Assembly: GCF_900106035.1 (NCBI RefSeq)
Contig: NZ_FNUC01000004.1
Location: 3,097,501 to 3,135,721, forward strand
Length of the DNA: 38,221 nucleotides
Reading direction: 5' to 3'
Source: Jiangella alba
GTDB taxonomy: Bacteria > Actinomycetota > Actinomycetes > Jiangellales > Jiangellaceae
Below the pieces are notes generated by a model, which saw only the letters and a program-made list of their open reading frames with translations, did not search any database and was not told the origin of the DNA. A program made the position numbers and the translations under genes. This document shows positions 1-9,196 of the stretch, one piece after another; position 1 is the first letter of the stretch; every line of letters begins with the position of its first letter.

Positions 1-1024
<1,024 letters not shown>

Positions 1025-1186
1025 CACACACCCCCTTCTTGTGGGGTGACCTGCTGAAGACGAAAATTCGCGTCCACTATACGGTTCTGTTCCAACGAAC
1101 AGGCACCACCCCCAGGCACACACCCACACCCCCACGCGGCGGGTACGGGTGGACGGTGCCAGGGCCGGTGCACAACTCCATAGACG

Positions 1187-1303
1187 TGCCGGCGGTCATA
1201 GCGGCAGGGGAAACGCCCGGTCCCATTCCGAACCCGGAAGCTAAGCCCTCCAGCGCCGATGGTACTGCCCTCTAGCGGGGGTGGGAGAGTAGGACACCGC
1301 CGG
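1187..1303 (+). rRNA. 5S ribosomal RNA
   Basis: A segment of about 117 nt shows the 5S hallmarks: a GCCGGCGGTCATAGCG start, the CCCGGTCCCATTCCGAACCCGG core, GGTGGGAGAGTAGGACACCGCCGG at the end, and complementary termini. It follows the 23S gene after a spacer of about 160 nt, which is the usual 23S-5S order. Exact ends are judged from terminal pairing and could move by one to three bases. Confidence 0.95.
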
Positions 1304-1316
1304 ACACACACCCAAA

Positions 1317-1358
1317 GTGAAGGCCCACCCCACGACACAACCCGGGGTGGGCCTTCAC
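1317..1358 (+). terminator. Terminator of the ribosomal RNA operon
   Basis: A perfect 15-bp inverted repeat (1317-1331 with 1344-1358, arm GTGAAGGCCCACCCC) encloses a 12-nt loop. It begins 13 nt after the 5S gene. There is no T tract, which is common for GC-rich actinobacterial terminators. Confidence 0.85.
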
Positions 1359-1530
1359 CACGTCCACCACCACCCACCCGGCACCGCCACCCGCGGCCCG
1401 TCGCCGTGCGCGCTGAACGACGCCGGGTGTGCCGACGCGGCCGGTGACGGTTCGCGGCAGCACGGCAGCAGTCCGCAGATTCGGCTTCCGATCCGGGAAC
1501 CAGACGCGGCTGCGGAGAGTTGACCAGAAT

Positions 1531-1560
1531 GAAGGGCTTCCCCCGCCGGGGCGGCCCTTC
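1531..1560. terminator. Terminator-like hairpin
   Basis: GAAGGGC (1531-1537) pairs with GCCCTTC (1554-1560). After two weak positions, CCCC (1540-1543) pairs with GGGG (1548-1551) around a CGCC loop. It could be a second rRNA terminator. The flanking GTTGACCA...GGGCTTCCC resembles the left part of the inverted repeat at 9103-9168, so it may instead be a degenerate copy of that element. Confidence 0.4.
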
Positions 1561-1744
1561 GCCACGTCTACGCCACGTCCACGCCACCCCGACCACAGCG
1601 CCGTCGCGAGCTTCCGTGCTGTCACGGCGCCGGGCCGGGCTCGATCCGCGCCACTCTGGTCGAATCGGCCGGGCAGGCGACCACGGTGGCGGCGGTCGTG
1701 GCAGCGGCCGTCGGCATAGTGGCGGCGGTGTTGGTGCCGCCGGG

Positions 1745-1798
1745 GGTGACGAGAACGCCAACAGTTGTCACTCACGTCAACCCGCGCGAACACACCGC
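1745..1798. repeat. Dispersed repeat, copy 1 (partner at 23854-23908)
   Basis: A 15-nt core GAACGCCAACAGTTG (1753-1767) is identical to 23862-23876. The flanks also align without gaps from GGTGAC on the left to GTCAAC on the right, about 31 of 37 positions, and similarity continues into GCGAACAC on the far right. In this copy the palindrome seen in the partner is degraded. Confidence 0.6.
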
Positions 1799-1951
1799 CC
1801 GCCGCCCAGCCTTGCGCACCACAACCGCCCGGCTCCTCCCTTGCCCCCGGCGCTCCCACCGCCACGTTCGGTCGTTGCCGGCGTCGCGGACCTCGTCAGT
1901 GCCTGCCCCTAGGCTGATCCCATCGACGCCGAACCAGAGGCCCTCGTCGCG

Positions 1952-3013
1952 TTGCCGAGCGGGGGAGACCAGTTCGCCCGGGCGCTGCCGGGCGGACCGC
2001 TGCTGCATGTCGACGTCGACGCGTTCTTCGCGGCGGTCGAGCAGCGCGACGACCCGGGGCTGAGGGGCATCCCGATGGCCGCGGGCGACGTCGTCATCGC
2101 GTGCGCGAGCTACGAGGCGCGCGAGTGGGGCGTCCAGGCCGGCATGTCCGTCGGCGAGGCCGTGGCGGTGTGCCCGCGGCTGCGGCTCGTCCCGCTGCGC
2201 TCCGACGCCTACGCCGCCGCCAGCACGGCGCTCTTCGCGGTGCTCGGGCGGTTCGCCGCACGGGTCGAGCCCGGCTCCATGGAAGAAGCGTTCCTCGACA
2301 CCCGCGCCACGCCGTGGGCCACCGTCGACCAGCTGGCGGCGTCGGTGCAGCGGGCGGTGGCTCACGAGACCGGCCTGCCGGTGACGGTCGGCGCCGGGCG
2401 GACGAAGCTGATGGCGAAGCTCGCGTCCCGGTCGGTGAAACCCCGCGGCCTGCGCGTCATCCAGCCGGCCGAGGAACGCTACCTGCGCCCCGCCCTCCTC
2501 ATCGACGAGCTCTGGGGCGTCGGCGACGTCACGCGGGAACGGCTGCGCCAGCACAACATCCGCACCGTCGCCGACATCGCCGTCGTGCATCCCGACCACC
2601 TGCGCGACATCGCCGGCACCCAGATGGCCCGCCGGCTCGCCGCCATCGCCACCGGCGCCGACGACGCCACCGTGCGGCCCGAACGCCCCCGGCGCTCCTA
2701 CAGCGTCCAGCGGGCCGTCCCGCGCGGCAGCGGCGTCGACGTCGACCTGCTGACGGGGGAGCTGGCCGGGCGGCTGCATGACGGCGGCTTCACCTGCACC
2801 GTCGTCAGCGTCGCGCTGAAGTACGCCAACCGCCTCGAGCACCGCGGCCGCGCCCGCCTGCTCGAACCCACCGCCGACGCGCGGCGGCTGGCGAGCACCG
2901 CCCGGTCGCTGCTGCCGGCCGGCGGCGTGCGGGTCGAGAAGGCCGGCATCACCGTCACCGGACTGCAGCGCGCCGACGCCGCGGTGCAGCTGACCCTCGA
3001 CACCGGCGGATAG
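1952..3013 (+). CDS. dinB: Y-family DNA polymerase IV (DinB-like) with altered active-site motif
   Basis: Y-family polymerases copy damaged or misaligned templates. The 353-residue product has the first catalytic block HVDVDAFFAAVE (residues 19-30) with the metal ligand Asp21 and the steric-gate Phe26. It also has the finger motif around SYEAREWGV, and KLASRSVKPRGL in the palm followed by helix-hairpin-helix repeats. The C-terminal VQLTL resembles a sliding-clamp-binding peptide. The second catalytic block reads SMEEAFLD at 109-116 instead of the usual S-[IV]-DE-A-[YF]-LD, so the catalytic Asp is Glu111 while Glu112 is kept. The in-frame stop at 1910 leaves TTG at 1952 as the first plausible start; the Shine-Dalgarno is weak. 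It ends 3 bp before the convergent transporter gene. It is clearly DinB-like; whether it is fully active is uncertain. Confidence 0.9.
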   Translation: MPSGGDQFARALPGGPLLHVDVDAFFAAVEQRDDPGLRGIPMAAGDVVIACASYEAREWGVQAGMSVGEAVAVCPRLRLVPLRSDAYAAASTALFAVLGRFAARVEPGSMEEAFLDTRATPWATVDQLAASVQRAVAHETGLPVTVGAGRTKLMAKLASRSVKPRGLRVIQPAEERYLRPALLIDELWGVGDVTRERLRQHNIRTVADIAVVHPDHLRDIAGTQMARRLAAIATGADDATVRPERPRRSYSVQRAVPRGSGVDVDLLTGELAGRLHDGGFTCTVVSVALKYANRLEHRGRARLLEPTADARRLASTARSLLPAGGVRVEKAGITVTGLQRADAAVQLTLDTGG

Positions 3014-3016
3014 CCG

Positions 3017-3934
3017 CTACTTGAGCAGCGCGGCCACGACCACCAGCACCGGCAACGACAACCCCGTCGTCAGGAGAATGGCCTCCCGCACGAGCACCTG
3101 CGCCTGCCCGTACCGCAGCGCGAACGTCAACGCGTTCTGCGCGGTCGGCAGCGCCGACAACACGACGACGGCGAGCAGCTCGGCGGACGAGAGGCCGAGC
3201 GCCAGGCCGAGCAGGTACGCCACCGCCGGATGCACGAGCGTCTTCAGCACGACGGCGAGCGCGAGCGGCCCGCGGTCCGGGCCCCGGCCGGGCCGGCTGC
3301 TGCCGCGCAGCGAGATCCCGAACACCATCAGCACCGCCGGGATCGAGATCGCCCCGACGAGCACGAACGGCTCCATCAGCGGCTCCGGCACCGTCACCCC
3401 CGAGGCGGCGATCACGACGCCCGCCAGCGACGCGACGGTGATGGGGCTCTGCAGCGGCGTCAGGAACCGCTGCCACACCGGCATCGACGCGCCGCGGCCG
3501 GCGAGGTCGAGGACGGTCAACGCCACCGGCACGATGACGATGTTCTGCATCAGCAGGATCGGCGCCACCAGCGACGCGTCGCCGAGGACGTAGGCGGCGA
3601 TCGGCAGGCCGAGGTTGCCCGCGTTCACCAGACCCGCGCACAGCACGCCCAGCGTGGTGTACGAGACACCCCACCGCCGCCACCAGCCCACCAGCGCGAA
3701 CACCGTCAGCACGACGACGACGCTGCCGGTGGTCGCGATCAGCGGTGTCGCCACGATGACGCCGAGGTCGGCCTCGGCGACGGTGTGGAACATGAGGGCG
3801 GGGCTGGCCACCCAGAACGCCAGCCGGGTGAGGACGGTCGGACCGGCCGGGCCGAGCAGTTCGGTGCGGCCCAGCACGTAGCCGACGGCGATGATCGAGA
3901 CGATGACGGCGAACCCGGTGGCGACGCTGGTCAT
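3017..3934 (-). CDS. AEC family transporter (auxin efflux carrier type permease)
   Basis: The 305-residue product is almost entirely hydrophobic, with about ten predicted membrane spans beginning directly after the start (FAVIVSIIAVGYVLG). Two half-repeats each carry the family's features, including GLVNAGNLGLPIAAYVLGD near residue 105 and the C-terminal SALPTAQNALTFALRYGQ. AEC proteins export small organic anions such as malonate or auxin-like acids; the substrate here cannot be told. I chose ATG 3934 because a longer frame upstream adds an Arg-rich segment with no family counterpart, and because GGAG lies 13 nt upstream. It converges on dinB with a 3-bp gap and diverges from the M28 peptidase gene. 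Confidence 0.85.
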   Translation of the reverse strand: MTSVATGFAVIVSIIAVGYVLGRTELLGPAGPTVLTRLAFWVASPALMFHTVAEADLGVIVATPLIATTGSVVVVLTVFALVGWWRRWGVSYTTLGVLCAGLVNAGNLGLPIAAYVLGDASLVAPILLMQNIVIVPVALTVLDLAGRGASMPVWQRFLTPLQSPITVASLAGVVIAASGVTVPEPLMEPFVLVGAISIPAVLMVFGISLRGSSRPGRGPDRGPLALAVVLKTLVHPAVAYLLGLALGLSSAELLAVVVLSALPTAQNALTFALRYGQAQVLVREAILLTTGLSLPVLVVVAALLK

Positions 3935-4175
3935 CGGGTGCGCGTCACTCCTCTCGCCCCGGCGGCCGCGCCCGCTCCGGGCGCGCCGCTCACGGCACCG
4001 CGCAGCCCAGCCTACGTGGCCGGCGGACATGCGGCGCGGCCCGCTGGCCACCGTCAACCGTCACAAACCCGACACGGCCGAGGTCTTCTGTAAGGACGCC
4101 GGGCCGTCTAGTGTCACGGTCATCATTTTCCGGTCCGCAGGCCGGCATCCAGGAACCTGTGCAGGAGGTTGCCCG

Positions 4176-5729
4176 ATGACGAGACGACCGACCAGGCGCG
4201 TGGCCGCCGTGGCGAGTGCCGGCGCGCTCGCCGCGACGTGTCTGCTCGCCGCACCCGCTCAGGCGGCGAGCGACAACGTCGCGATCCGGCAGATGAACAA
4301 GCTCATCACCCTCGAGGCGGTCATGGGCCACCTCGAGGCCTTCCAGGAGATCAGCGACGAGAACGGCGGCAACCGCGCCTCCGGGCTCCCCGGCTACGCG
4401 GCCTCCGTCGACTACGTCGTCGAGCAGCTGGAGGCGGCCGGCTACACGCCGGAGGTCCAGGAGTTCGAGTTCGAGTACTTCGACGAGCGCTCCGAGCTGG
4501 AGCGGATCAGCCCGAACCCGCGCACCTACGAAGAGGGCAGCGAGTTCATCCGCAACGACTTCGACACCGGCTCCCCGCAGGGCGAGGCCACCGGCGCGCT
4601 GTTCCCCGCCGACGTCCGCCTCGACGCCCCGGGCCTGCCGGACAACACGTCGACCAGCGGCTGCGAGGCCGCCGACTTCGCCGGCATGGCGCCGGGCAGC
4701 ATCGCGCTGGTGCAGCGCGGCACCTGCGGCTTCGCCGTCAAGGTGCTCAACGCGCAGACGGCCGGCGCCGCCGGCGTGGTCGTCATGAACGAGGGCCAGG
4801 TCGGCCGCACCGGGCTGGTCGGCATGATCGGCGACGCCACCGGCCTCGCCATCCCGGCCGTGTTCGCGACGTTCGACGCCGGCGCCAGCCTGGCCGAGAC
4901 GCCGGGCACGACCGTCCGGGTGAAGGTCGACTTCACCGCCGACATCCGCACGACGTACAACGTGCTGGCCGAGACCCGCAAGGGCAACCCGGACAACGTC
5001 GTCATGGCCGGCGCGCACCTCGACAGCGTCCAGGACGGCCCGGGCATCAACGACAACGGCAGCGGCAGCGCCGCGCTGCTGGAGACGGCGATCCAGATCA
5101 ACCGGCAGAACCTCAAGAACCAGGTCCGCTTCGCCTGGTGGGGTGCGGAGGAGTCGGGCCTGCTCGGCTCGAACTTCTACGTGCCGGATCTCACGCAGGA
5201 GGAGCGGGACAGGATCGCGCTCTACCTGAACTTCGACATGGTCGCCTCGCCCAACTACATGTTCGGCATCTACGACGGCGACAACTCCAGCGGCACCGCC
5301 CCCGACGGGTTCATCCCGGAGGGCTCGGCGCAGATCGAGGACGTGTTCGAGAAGATCTACACCCGCCGCAACCAGCCGTTCAACGACAGCGAGTTCTCCG
5401 GGCGCTCGGACTACGGCGCGTTCATCGAGGCGGACATCCCGGCCGGCGGGCTGTTCACCGGCGCCGAGGGCGCGAAGTCGGAGGAGCAGGCAGAGCTGTA
5501 CGGCGGCCTGGCGAACGTGCCGTACGACCCCTGCTACCACGGGTTCTGCGACAACCTGACCGGCGACGGCCAGGACGACGCGATCTACGACGCGCTGAGC
5601 GCGGAGTACGACCTTGTCGGCAACGTCAACACCGAGGCGCTGGACATCAACGCCGACGTCATCGGCTCGGCCGTGCTGACCTTCGCCTACGACACCCGGA
5701 CCGTCAACGGCGTCAAGCCGCGCCGCTGA
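4176..5729 (+). CDS. Secreted M28 family zinc aminopeptidase with PA domain
   Basis: The 517-residue protein starts with a cleavable signal peptide (Arg-rich start, hydrophobic core, APAQA cleavage region near residue 29). A protease-associated (PA) insert covers about residues 135-250, including LVQRGTCGFAVKVLNAQ. The M28 catalytic domain shows the complete two-zinc set: His281 in GAHLDSV, Asp293 in GINDNGSGS, Glu325/Glu326 in EESG (general base and ligand), Asp354 in NFDM and His455 in DPCYHGFC. The spacing matches Streptomyces-type leucine aminopeptidases. It probably removes N-terminal residues from peptides outside the cell. AGGAGG at 4163-4168 sits 7 nt before the ATG. Its 3' end overlaps the convergent mannosyltransferase gene by 17 bp. 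Confidence 0.93.
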   Translation: MTRRPTRRVAAVASAGALAATCLLAAPAQAASDNVAIRQMNKLITLEAVMGHLEAFQEISDENGGNRASGLPGYAASVDYVVEQLEAAGYTPEVQEFEFEYFDERSELERISPNPRTYEEGSEFIRNDFDTGSPQGEATGALFPADVRLDAPGLPDNTSTSGCEAADFAGMAPGSIALVQRGTCGFAVKVLNAQTAGAAGVVVMNEGQVGRTGLVGMIGDATGLAIPAVFATFDAGASLAETPGTTVRVKVDFTADIRTTYNVLAETRKGNPDNVVMAGAHLDSVQDGPGINDNGSGSAALLETAIQINRQNLKNQVRFAWWGAEESGLLGSNFYVPDLTQEERDRIALYLNFDMVASPNYMFGIYDGDNSSGTAPDGFIPEGSAQIEDVFEKIYTRRNQPFNDSEFSGRSDYGAFIEADIPAGGLFTGAEGAKSEEQAELYGGLANVPYDPCYHGFCDNLTGDGQDDAIYDALSAEYDLVGNVNTEALDINADVIGSAVLTFAYDTRTVNGVKPRR

Positions 5730-7188
5730 CCGTCAGATCGGCCGCCCCGGCGTCCGCCCGCTCACCGGGCGGGCGCCGGCGCGCGTCGGCCAGCCACCAG
5801 AACGTCAGCGCCAGCGTCGCCACCAGGAGCAGCAGCGTCACCGGCAACAGGCCGTGGTGCCAGCGGGTCAGCGGATCCGGCAGCGCGGAGAAGCACAGCG
5901 CGATACTCAGCCCGATCAGCCGGCGCTGCCCGACCACCCCGGCGCCGGCCGCGAGCAGCGTCAGCGCCCACGCCAGGTACCAGGCGTGGATGACGGGAGC
6001 GGCCAGCGCCAGCACCACGAGCGCGGCGCCGACCAGCGTCCCGGCGCGGTGCACCGGCAGCGACGGCCGACCGGCGCGGACGACCAGCCAGCCCATCAGC
6101 ACCGCGCCCGCGGCCGCGCACAGCATCCGCGCGCCGTCCAGCAACGTGCCGAAGCCGACGCCGCCCATCGTCAGGCCGTACGCGACGCCGGCGACCGCCG
6201 CCGGAACGGTGTACAGCAGCTCCACCCGGCCCGGGGTGTCGAGCGTCGAGATCCAGCCCCAGCCGTCCGGCACCGTGGCCGCCGCACCGAGGACGACGAC
6301 GGCCGTCACCGTCAGCACCGCGGCGGTCCCGGCCCAGCGCCGCTCGGGCCGCCGGAACCGCGCCCACAGCACGTAGCCGACCAGGACCAGCCCGGGCAGC
6401 TTCAGCGCGAACGCGGCCGCCGCGGCCAGCGCCGCCAGCCACCACCAGCGCCGGCGCACCGCCAGCAGCACGACCGGCGCCAGCGCGCCGACCAGCACGT
6501 CCAGGTGCACGCCGCCGATCAGGTGCAGCACCACCACCGGGTTCGCCGCCACCAGCGCGACGGCGGCGGGCCGCGCACCCGGCCGGGCCAGCCGCGCCAC
6601 GGCCACCGTCCCGACGACGACCGCGGCGATCGCCAGCATCCGCAGCAGCAGCACGAACGGCACGTGCTGCGCGCCGGTGACGTCGGCCGACCAGCCCAGC
6701 AGGGTCAGCGACAGCGGCCCGTACGGCGCCGGCGTCATCCGCCAGACCGGCGCGACCGGGTCCAGCAGCGGGCCGGCGCCGAACACGATCGGGCCGGTCG
6801 TGTACGGGTCGATGCCCAGGACGAGCAGCCGCCCCTGCGCGACGTACGAGTACGCGTCCAGGCTGAGGATCGGCTGCGCCAGCAGCACCGGCGCCGTCCA
6901 CGCGGCCGCCGCCCGCGCGACGAACCGCACGTCGACGACGTGGTCGCGGGCCAGCAGGTACAGCCGGACGAACAGCAGCGACAGCGCCGCGATGGCGGCC
7001 ACCGCCAGCAGCGCCCATGCCGGCCGTCCCTCGCCGGCGGCGCGCCACAGCCCGAGTGGCCCGTCCGGCAGGACGACGCCCGGGATCGGGCCGGCCAGCG
7101 TGACCGCGACCACCACCGTCGTCGACGCCGCCGCGCCGGCCACCAGTGTGGCCCGCGGCGACCCGGACGGCGCGTCGGCGGACATCAC
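5713..7188 (-). CDS. MptB-like polyprenol-phosphomannose-dependent alpha-1,6-mannosyltransferase
   Basis: A 491-residue membrane protein with about 12 hydrophobic spans and the GT-C layout. The first extracytoplasmic loop carries LSLDAYSYVAQGRLL, the Asp being the expected catalytic acid. It is followed by GIDPYTTGP and VWRMTPAPYGPLS, which are hallmarks of MptA/MptB mannosyltransferases. These use polyprenyl-phosphate mannose to build alpha-1,6-mannan or lipoglycan cores on the outer membrane face. The start is a GTG at 7188 directly followed by an in-frame ATG at 7185; either could be used. The C-terminal codons overlap the convergent peptidase gene. No other lipomannan genes are next to it, so its pathway role is inferred from the family only. 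Confidence 0.85.
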   Translation of the reverse strand: MMSADAPSGSPRATLVAGAAASTTVVVAVTLAGPIPGVVLPDGPLGLWRAAGEGRPAWALLAVAAIAALSLLFVRLYLLARDHVVDVRFVARAAAAWTAPVLLAQPILSLDAYSYVAQGRLLVLGIDPYTTGPIVFGAGPLLDPVAPVWRMTPAPYGPLSLTLLGWSADVTGAQHVPFVLLLRMLAIAAVVVGTVAVARLARPGARPAAVALVAANPVVVLHLIGGVHLDVLVGALAPVVLLAVRRRWWWLAALAAAAAFALKLPGLVLVGYVLWARFRRPERRWAGTAAVLTVTAVVVLGAAATVPDGWGWISTLDTPGRVELLYTVPAAVAGVAYGLTMGGVGFGTLLDGARMLCAAAGAVLMGWLVVRAGRPSLPVHRAGTLVGAALVVLALAAPVIHAWYLAWALTLLAAGAGVVGQRRLIGLSIALCFSALPDPLTRWHHGLLPVTLLLLVATLALTFWWLADARRRPPGERADAGAADLTVSGAA

Positions 7189-7255
7189 CGACAGGTAGCC
7201 AGACCCGGACGGCGCCGCGGTGAACGCCGCCGGGCGGCCGGGTGAATGCGGGCCG

Positions 7256-8251
7256 TCAGCGCTCGCTGTCGAGGTGGGCGTAGGCGTAGTCGGCGTACCG
7301 GTTGCCCGCGGCCGCGCCGGCCGGCACGGCCCGCTCGATGCGGGCGAGGTCGTCGGCGCCGAGCGTCAGGCCGATGGCGCCGAGCGACTCCGTCAGCCGG
7401 GCGCGGGTGCGGGCGCCGACCAGCGGCACGATGTCCGGGCCCTGGGCGGCGACCCAGGCGATGGCGACCTGCGCGACCGTCGCGCCGTTCTGCTCCGCGA
7501 CGCCGCGCAGCGCCTCGACCAGCGCGAGGTTGTGCTCGAGGTTGCCCGACTGGAACCGCGGGCCGGTGGCGCGGAAGTCGCCGGCGGCCAGCTCGCGGTC
7601 CGGGCGCCAGTGCCCGCTGAGCAGCCCGCGCGAGAGCACGCCGTACGCCGTCACGCCGATGCCGAGCTCGCGGGCGGTGGGCAGCACCTGCGCCTCGATG
7701 CCGCGGGAGAGCAGCGAGTACTCGATCTGCAGGTCGGCGATCGGGTGCACGGCGGCGGCGCGGCGCAGCGTCTCGGCGCCCACCTCGGACAGCCCGACGT
7801 GGCGGACGTAGCCGGCCTGGATCAGCTCGGCGATGGCGCCGACGGTCTCCTCGATCGGCACGGCCGGGTCCAGCCGGGCCGGCCGGTAGACGTCGATGTG
7901 ATCGGTGCCGAGGCGGCGTAGGCTGTAGGCGGCGAAGTTCTTCACCGCGACCGGCCGGGTGTCGTAGCCCAGCCAGGCGCCGTCCGGCCCGCGCAGGCCG
8001 CCGAACTTCACGCTGACGACGACGTCGTCGCGGTCGCGGCCGCGCAGGGCGTCGCGCAGCAGCAGCTCGTTGGCGCCCATGCCGTAGAAGTCGCCGGTGT
8101 CGAGCAGGGTGACGCCGGCGTCGAGGGCGGCGTGGACGGTGGCGACCGACTCGTCGCGGTCGGCCGGGCCGTAGAGGTCGGACATGCCCATCAGGCCCAG
8201 GCCGAGGGCGGAGACCGTGGGTCCGGTGCTGCCGAGGGTGGTCGTGCGCAT
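7256..8251 (-). CDS. Aldo/keto reductase lacking the canonical catalytic His
   Basis: A 331-residue TIM-barrel NADPH-dependent oxidoreductase. Asp51 and Tyr56 (LLDTGDFYGMG) and Lys82 (VSVKFGG) of the catalytic tetrad are present. The strand that normally reads YQxHxxDP reads YRPARLDP (residues 122-129), putting Ala125 where the His should be. As far as I recall this form recurs in one actinobacterial aldo/keto reductase subgroup, so it is probably not a decay product. The C-terminal cofactor-binding segment (GARTRARLTESLGAI) is normal. The gene is divergent from a TetR regulator with a 20-bp-scale palindrome between them, which suggests substrate-induced expression. The substrate is unknown. 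Confidence 0.9.
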   Translation of the reverse strand: MRTTTLGSTGPTVSALGLGLMGMSDLYGPADRDESVATVHAALDAGVTLLDTGDFYGMGANELLLRDALRGRDRDDVVVSVKFGGLRGPDGAWLGYDTRPVAVKNFAAYSLRRLGTDHIDVYRPARLDPAVPIEETVGAIAELIQAGYVRHVGLSEVGAETLRRAAAVHPIADLQIEYSLLSRGIEAQVLPTARELGIGVTAYGVLSRGLLSGHWRPDRELAAGDFRATGPRFQSGNLEHNLALVEALRGVAEQNGATVAQVAIAWVAAQGPDIVPLVGARTRARLTESLGAIGLTLGADDLARIERAVPAGAAAGNRYADYAYAHLDSER

Positions 8252-8271
8252 GACGGCTCCTTCGTGGCTTC

Positions 8272-8299
8272 CACTGCTAACACTTCGACGTTAGCAGTG
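8272..8299. promoter_or_regulatory. TetR operator between the aldo/keto reductase and TetR genes
   Basis: Perfect 10-bp arms CACTGCTAAC (8272-8281) and GTTAGCAGTG (8290-8299) are separated by 8 bp. A further TGCTAAC half-site follows at 8312-8318. It sits between the divergent starts at 8251 and 8342, so binding could repress both genes. That the adjacent TetR protein binds here is inferred from position. Confidence 0.75.
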
Positions 8300-8341
8300 A
8301 TGTGGTAGCGATGCTAACGCAAGTTGGTTATCGTTGATTCC

Positions 8342-9055
8342 ATGACGACGGAGGAGGCGACGGACACCCGGGGCCGCGTCCTGCGCGCGGCCGCCGGGCT
8401 GCTCGAGCGCGAGGGCCGCGACGCCGTGTCGACGCGCGCCGTCAGCGCCGCGGCCGGTGTGCAGGCGCCCACGCTGTACCGGCTGTTCGGCGACATGAAC
8501 GGGCTGCTCGACGCGGTCGCGGCGTACGGCTTCGAGCAGTACCTGGGCGACAAGCGGGCCATGGGTGAGACCGACGACCCGGTGGCCGACCTCCGCCGCG
8601 GCTGGGACCTCCACGTCGAGTTCGGGCTGTCGCGGCCGGCGTTCTACGTGCTGATGTACGGCAACGGGCGGGCCGGCGGGTCGGCCGCGGCCGACGCGGC
8701 GGCCATCCTGCACCGGCTGCTCGGCCGGGTCGCGGCGGCCGGGCGCCTCACCATGAGCGTCGAGTCGGCGGCCCGGCTCATGCACGCGACCGGCGTCGGG
8801 GTGGTGCTGACGCTGATCGCAACGCCGGAGGCCGAGCGCGACCGCTCGCTGGCCGACCTCGCCCGCGACTCCGTGCTGCGCACCGTGGTCTCCGACGCCG
8901 TCCCCGCGGCCGACGCGGGGGTGCCGCCGCTGGTCGGACGGGCGGTCGCGCTGCGCGAGGCGCTGCACACCGACGGCGGCGGCGCGGACTCGCTCACCGC
9001 CGCCGAGCAGGCGCTACTGGAGCAGTGGCTCGACCGCCTCGCCGGACGGCCCTGA
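8342..9055 (+). CDS. TetR family transcriptional regulator
   Basis: The 237-residue product has an N-terminal helix-turn-helix domain (RVLRAAAGLLEREGRDAVSTRAVSAAAGV followed by the recognition helix APTLYRLFGDMNGLLDAV, about residues 12-58). The C-terminal half is helical and ligand-binding without an identifiable subfamily. I chose ATG 8342 over an upstream TTG at 8324 because the HTH begins soon after it, as is usual for the family. It is divergent from the aldo/keto reductase and probably controls itself and that gene through the palindrome at 8272-8299. Confidence 0.9.
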   Translation: MTTEEATDTRGRVLRAAAGLLEREGRDAVSTRAVSAAAGVQAPTLYRLFGDMNGLLDAVAAYGFEQYLGDKRAMGETDDPVADLRRGWDLHVEFGLSRPAFYVLMYGNGRAGGSAAADAAAILHRLLGRVAAAGRLTMSVESAARLMHATGVGVVLTLIATPEAERDRSLADLARDSVLRTVVSDAVPAADAGVPPLVGRAVALREALHTDGGGADSLTAAEQALLEQWLDRLAGRP

Positions 9056-9102
9056 TCACGTCAGCTGGACGACGCGACGATCGCCCCCGCTGGCCCTCCA
9101 CT

Positions 9103-9168
9103 CAAGTTGATCATGGAGAAGGGGGGCTTCCCAGGCCTGAGAACCCGACTTTCTCCATGATCAACTTG
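9103..9168. repeat. Long inverted repeat between convergent genes
   Basis: Perfect 18-bp arms CAAGTTGATCATGGAGAA (9103-9120) and TTCTCCATGATCAACTTG (9151-9168) flank 30 bp. The arms are AT-richer than the surroundings, unlike the GC-rich terminators elsewhere in the window. It lies between the ends of the TetR and histidine kinase genes and could terminate both. Its look suggests a dispersed intergenic element. Confidence 0.75.
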
Positions 9169-9196
9169 TCGGCGGGGCGGCGGGGCGGCCGGGGCG

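Larger units (their letters stand above)
1361..1951. other. Non-coding stretch between the rRNA operon and dinB
   Basis: About 590 bp in which I see no credible gene. Frames that stay open here lack the third-position GC bias of the neighbours, and several run antisense through the 5S and 23S genes. It contains a terminator-like hairpin (1531-1560) and one copy of a dispersed repeat (1745-1798). A TAGGCT hexamer at 1910-1915 could be the -10 element of dinB. Confidence 0.7.
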
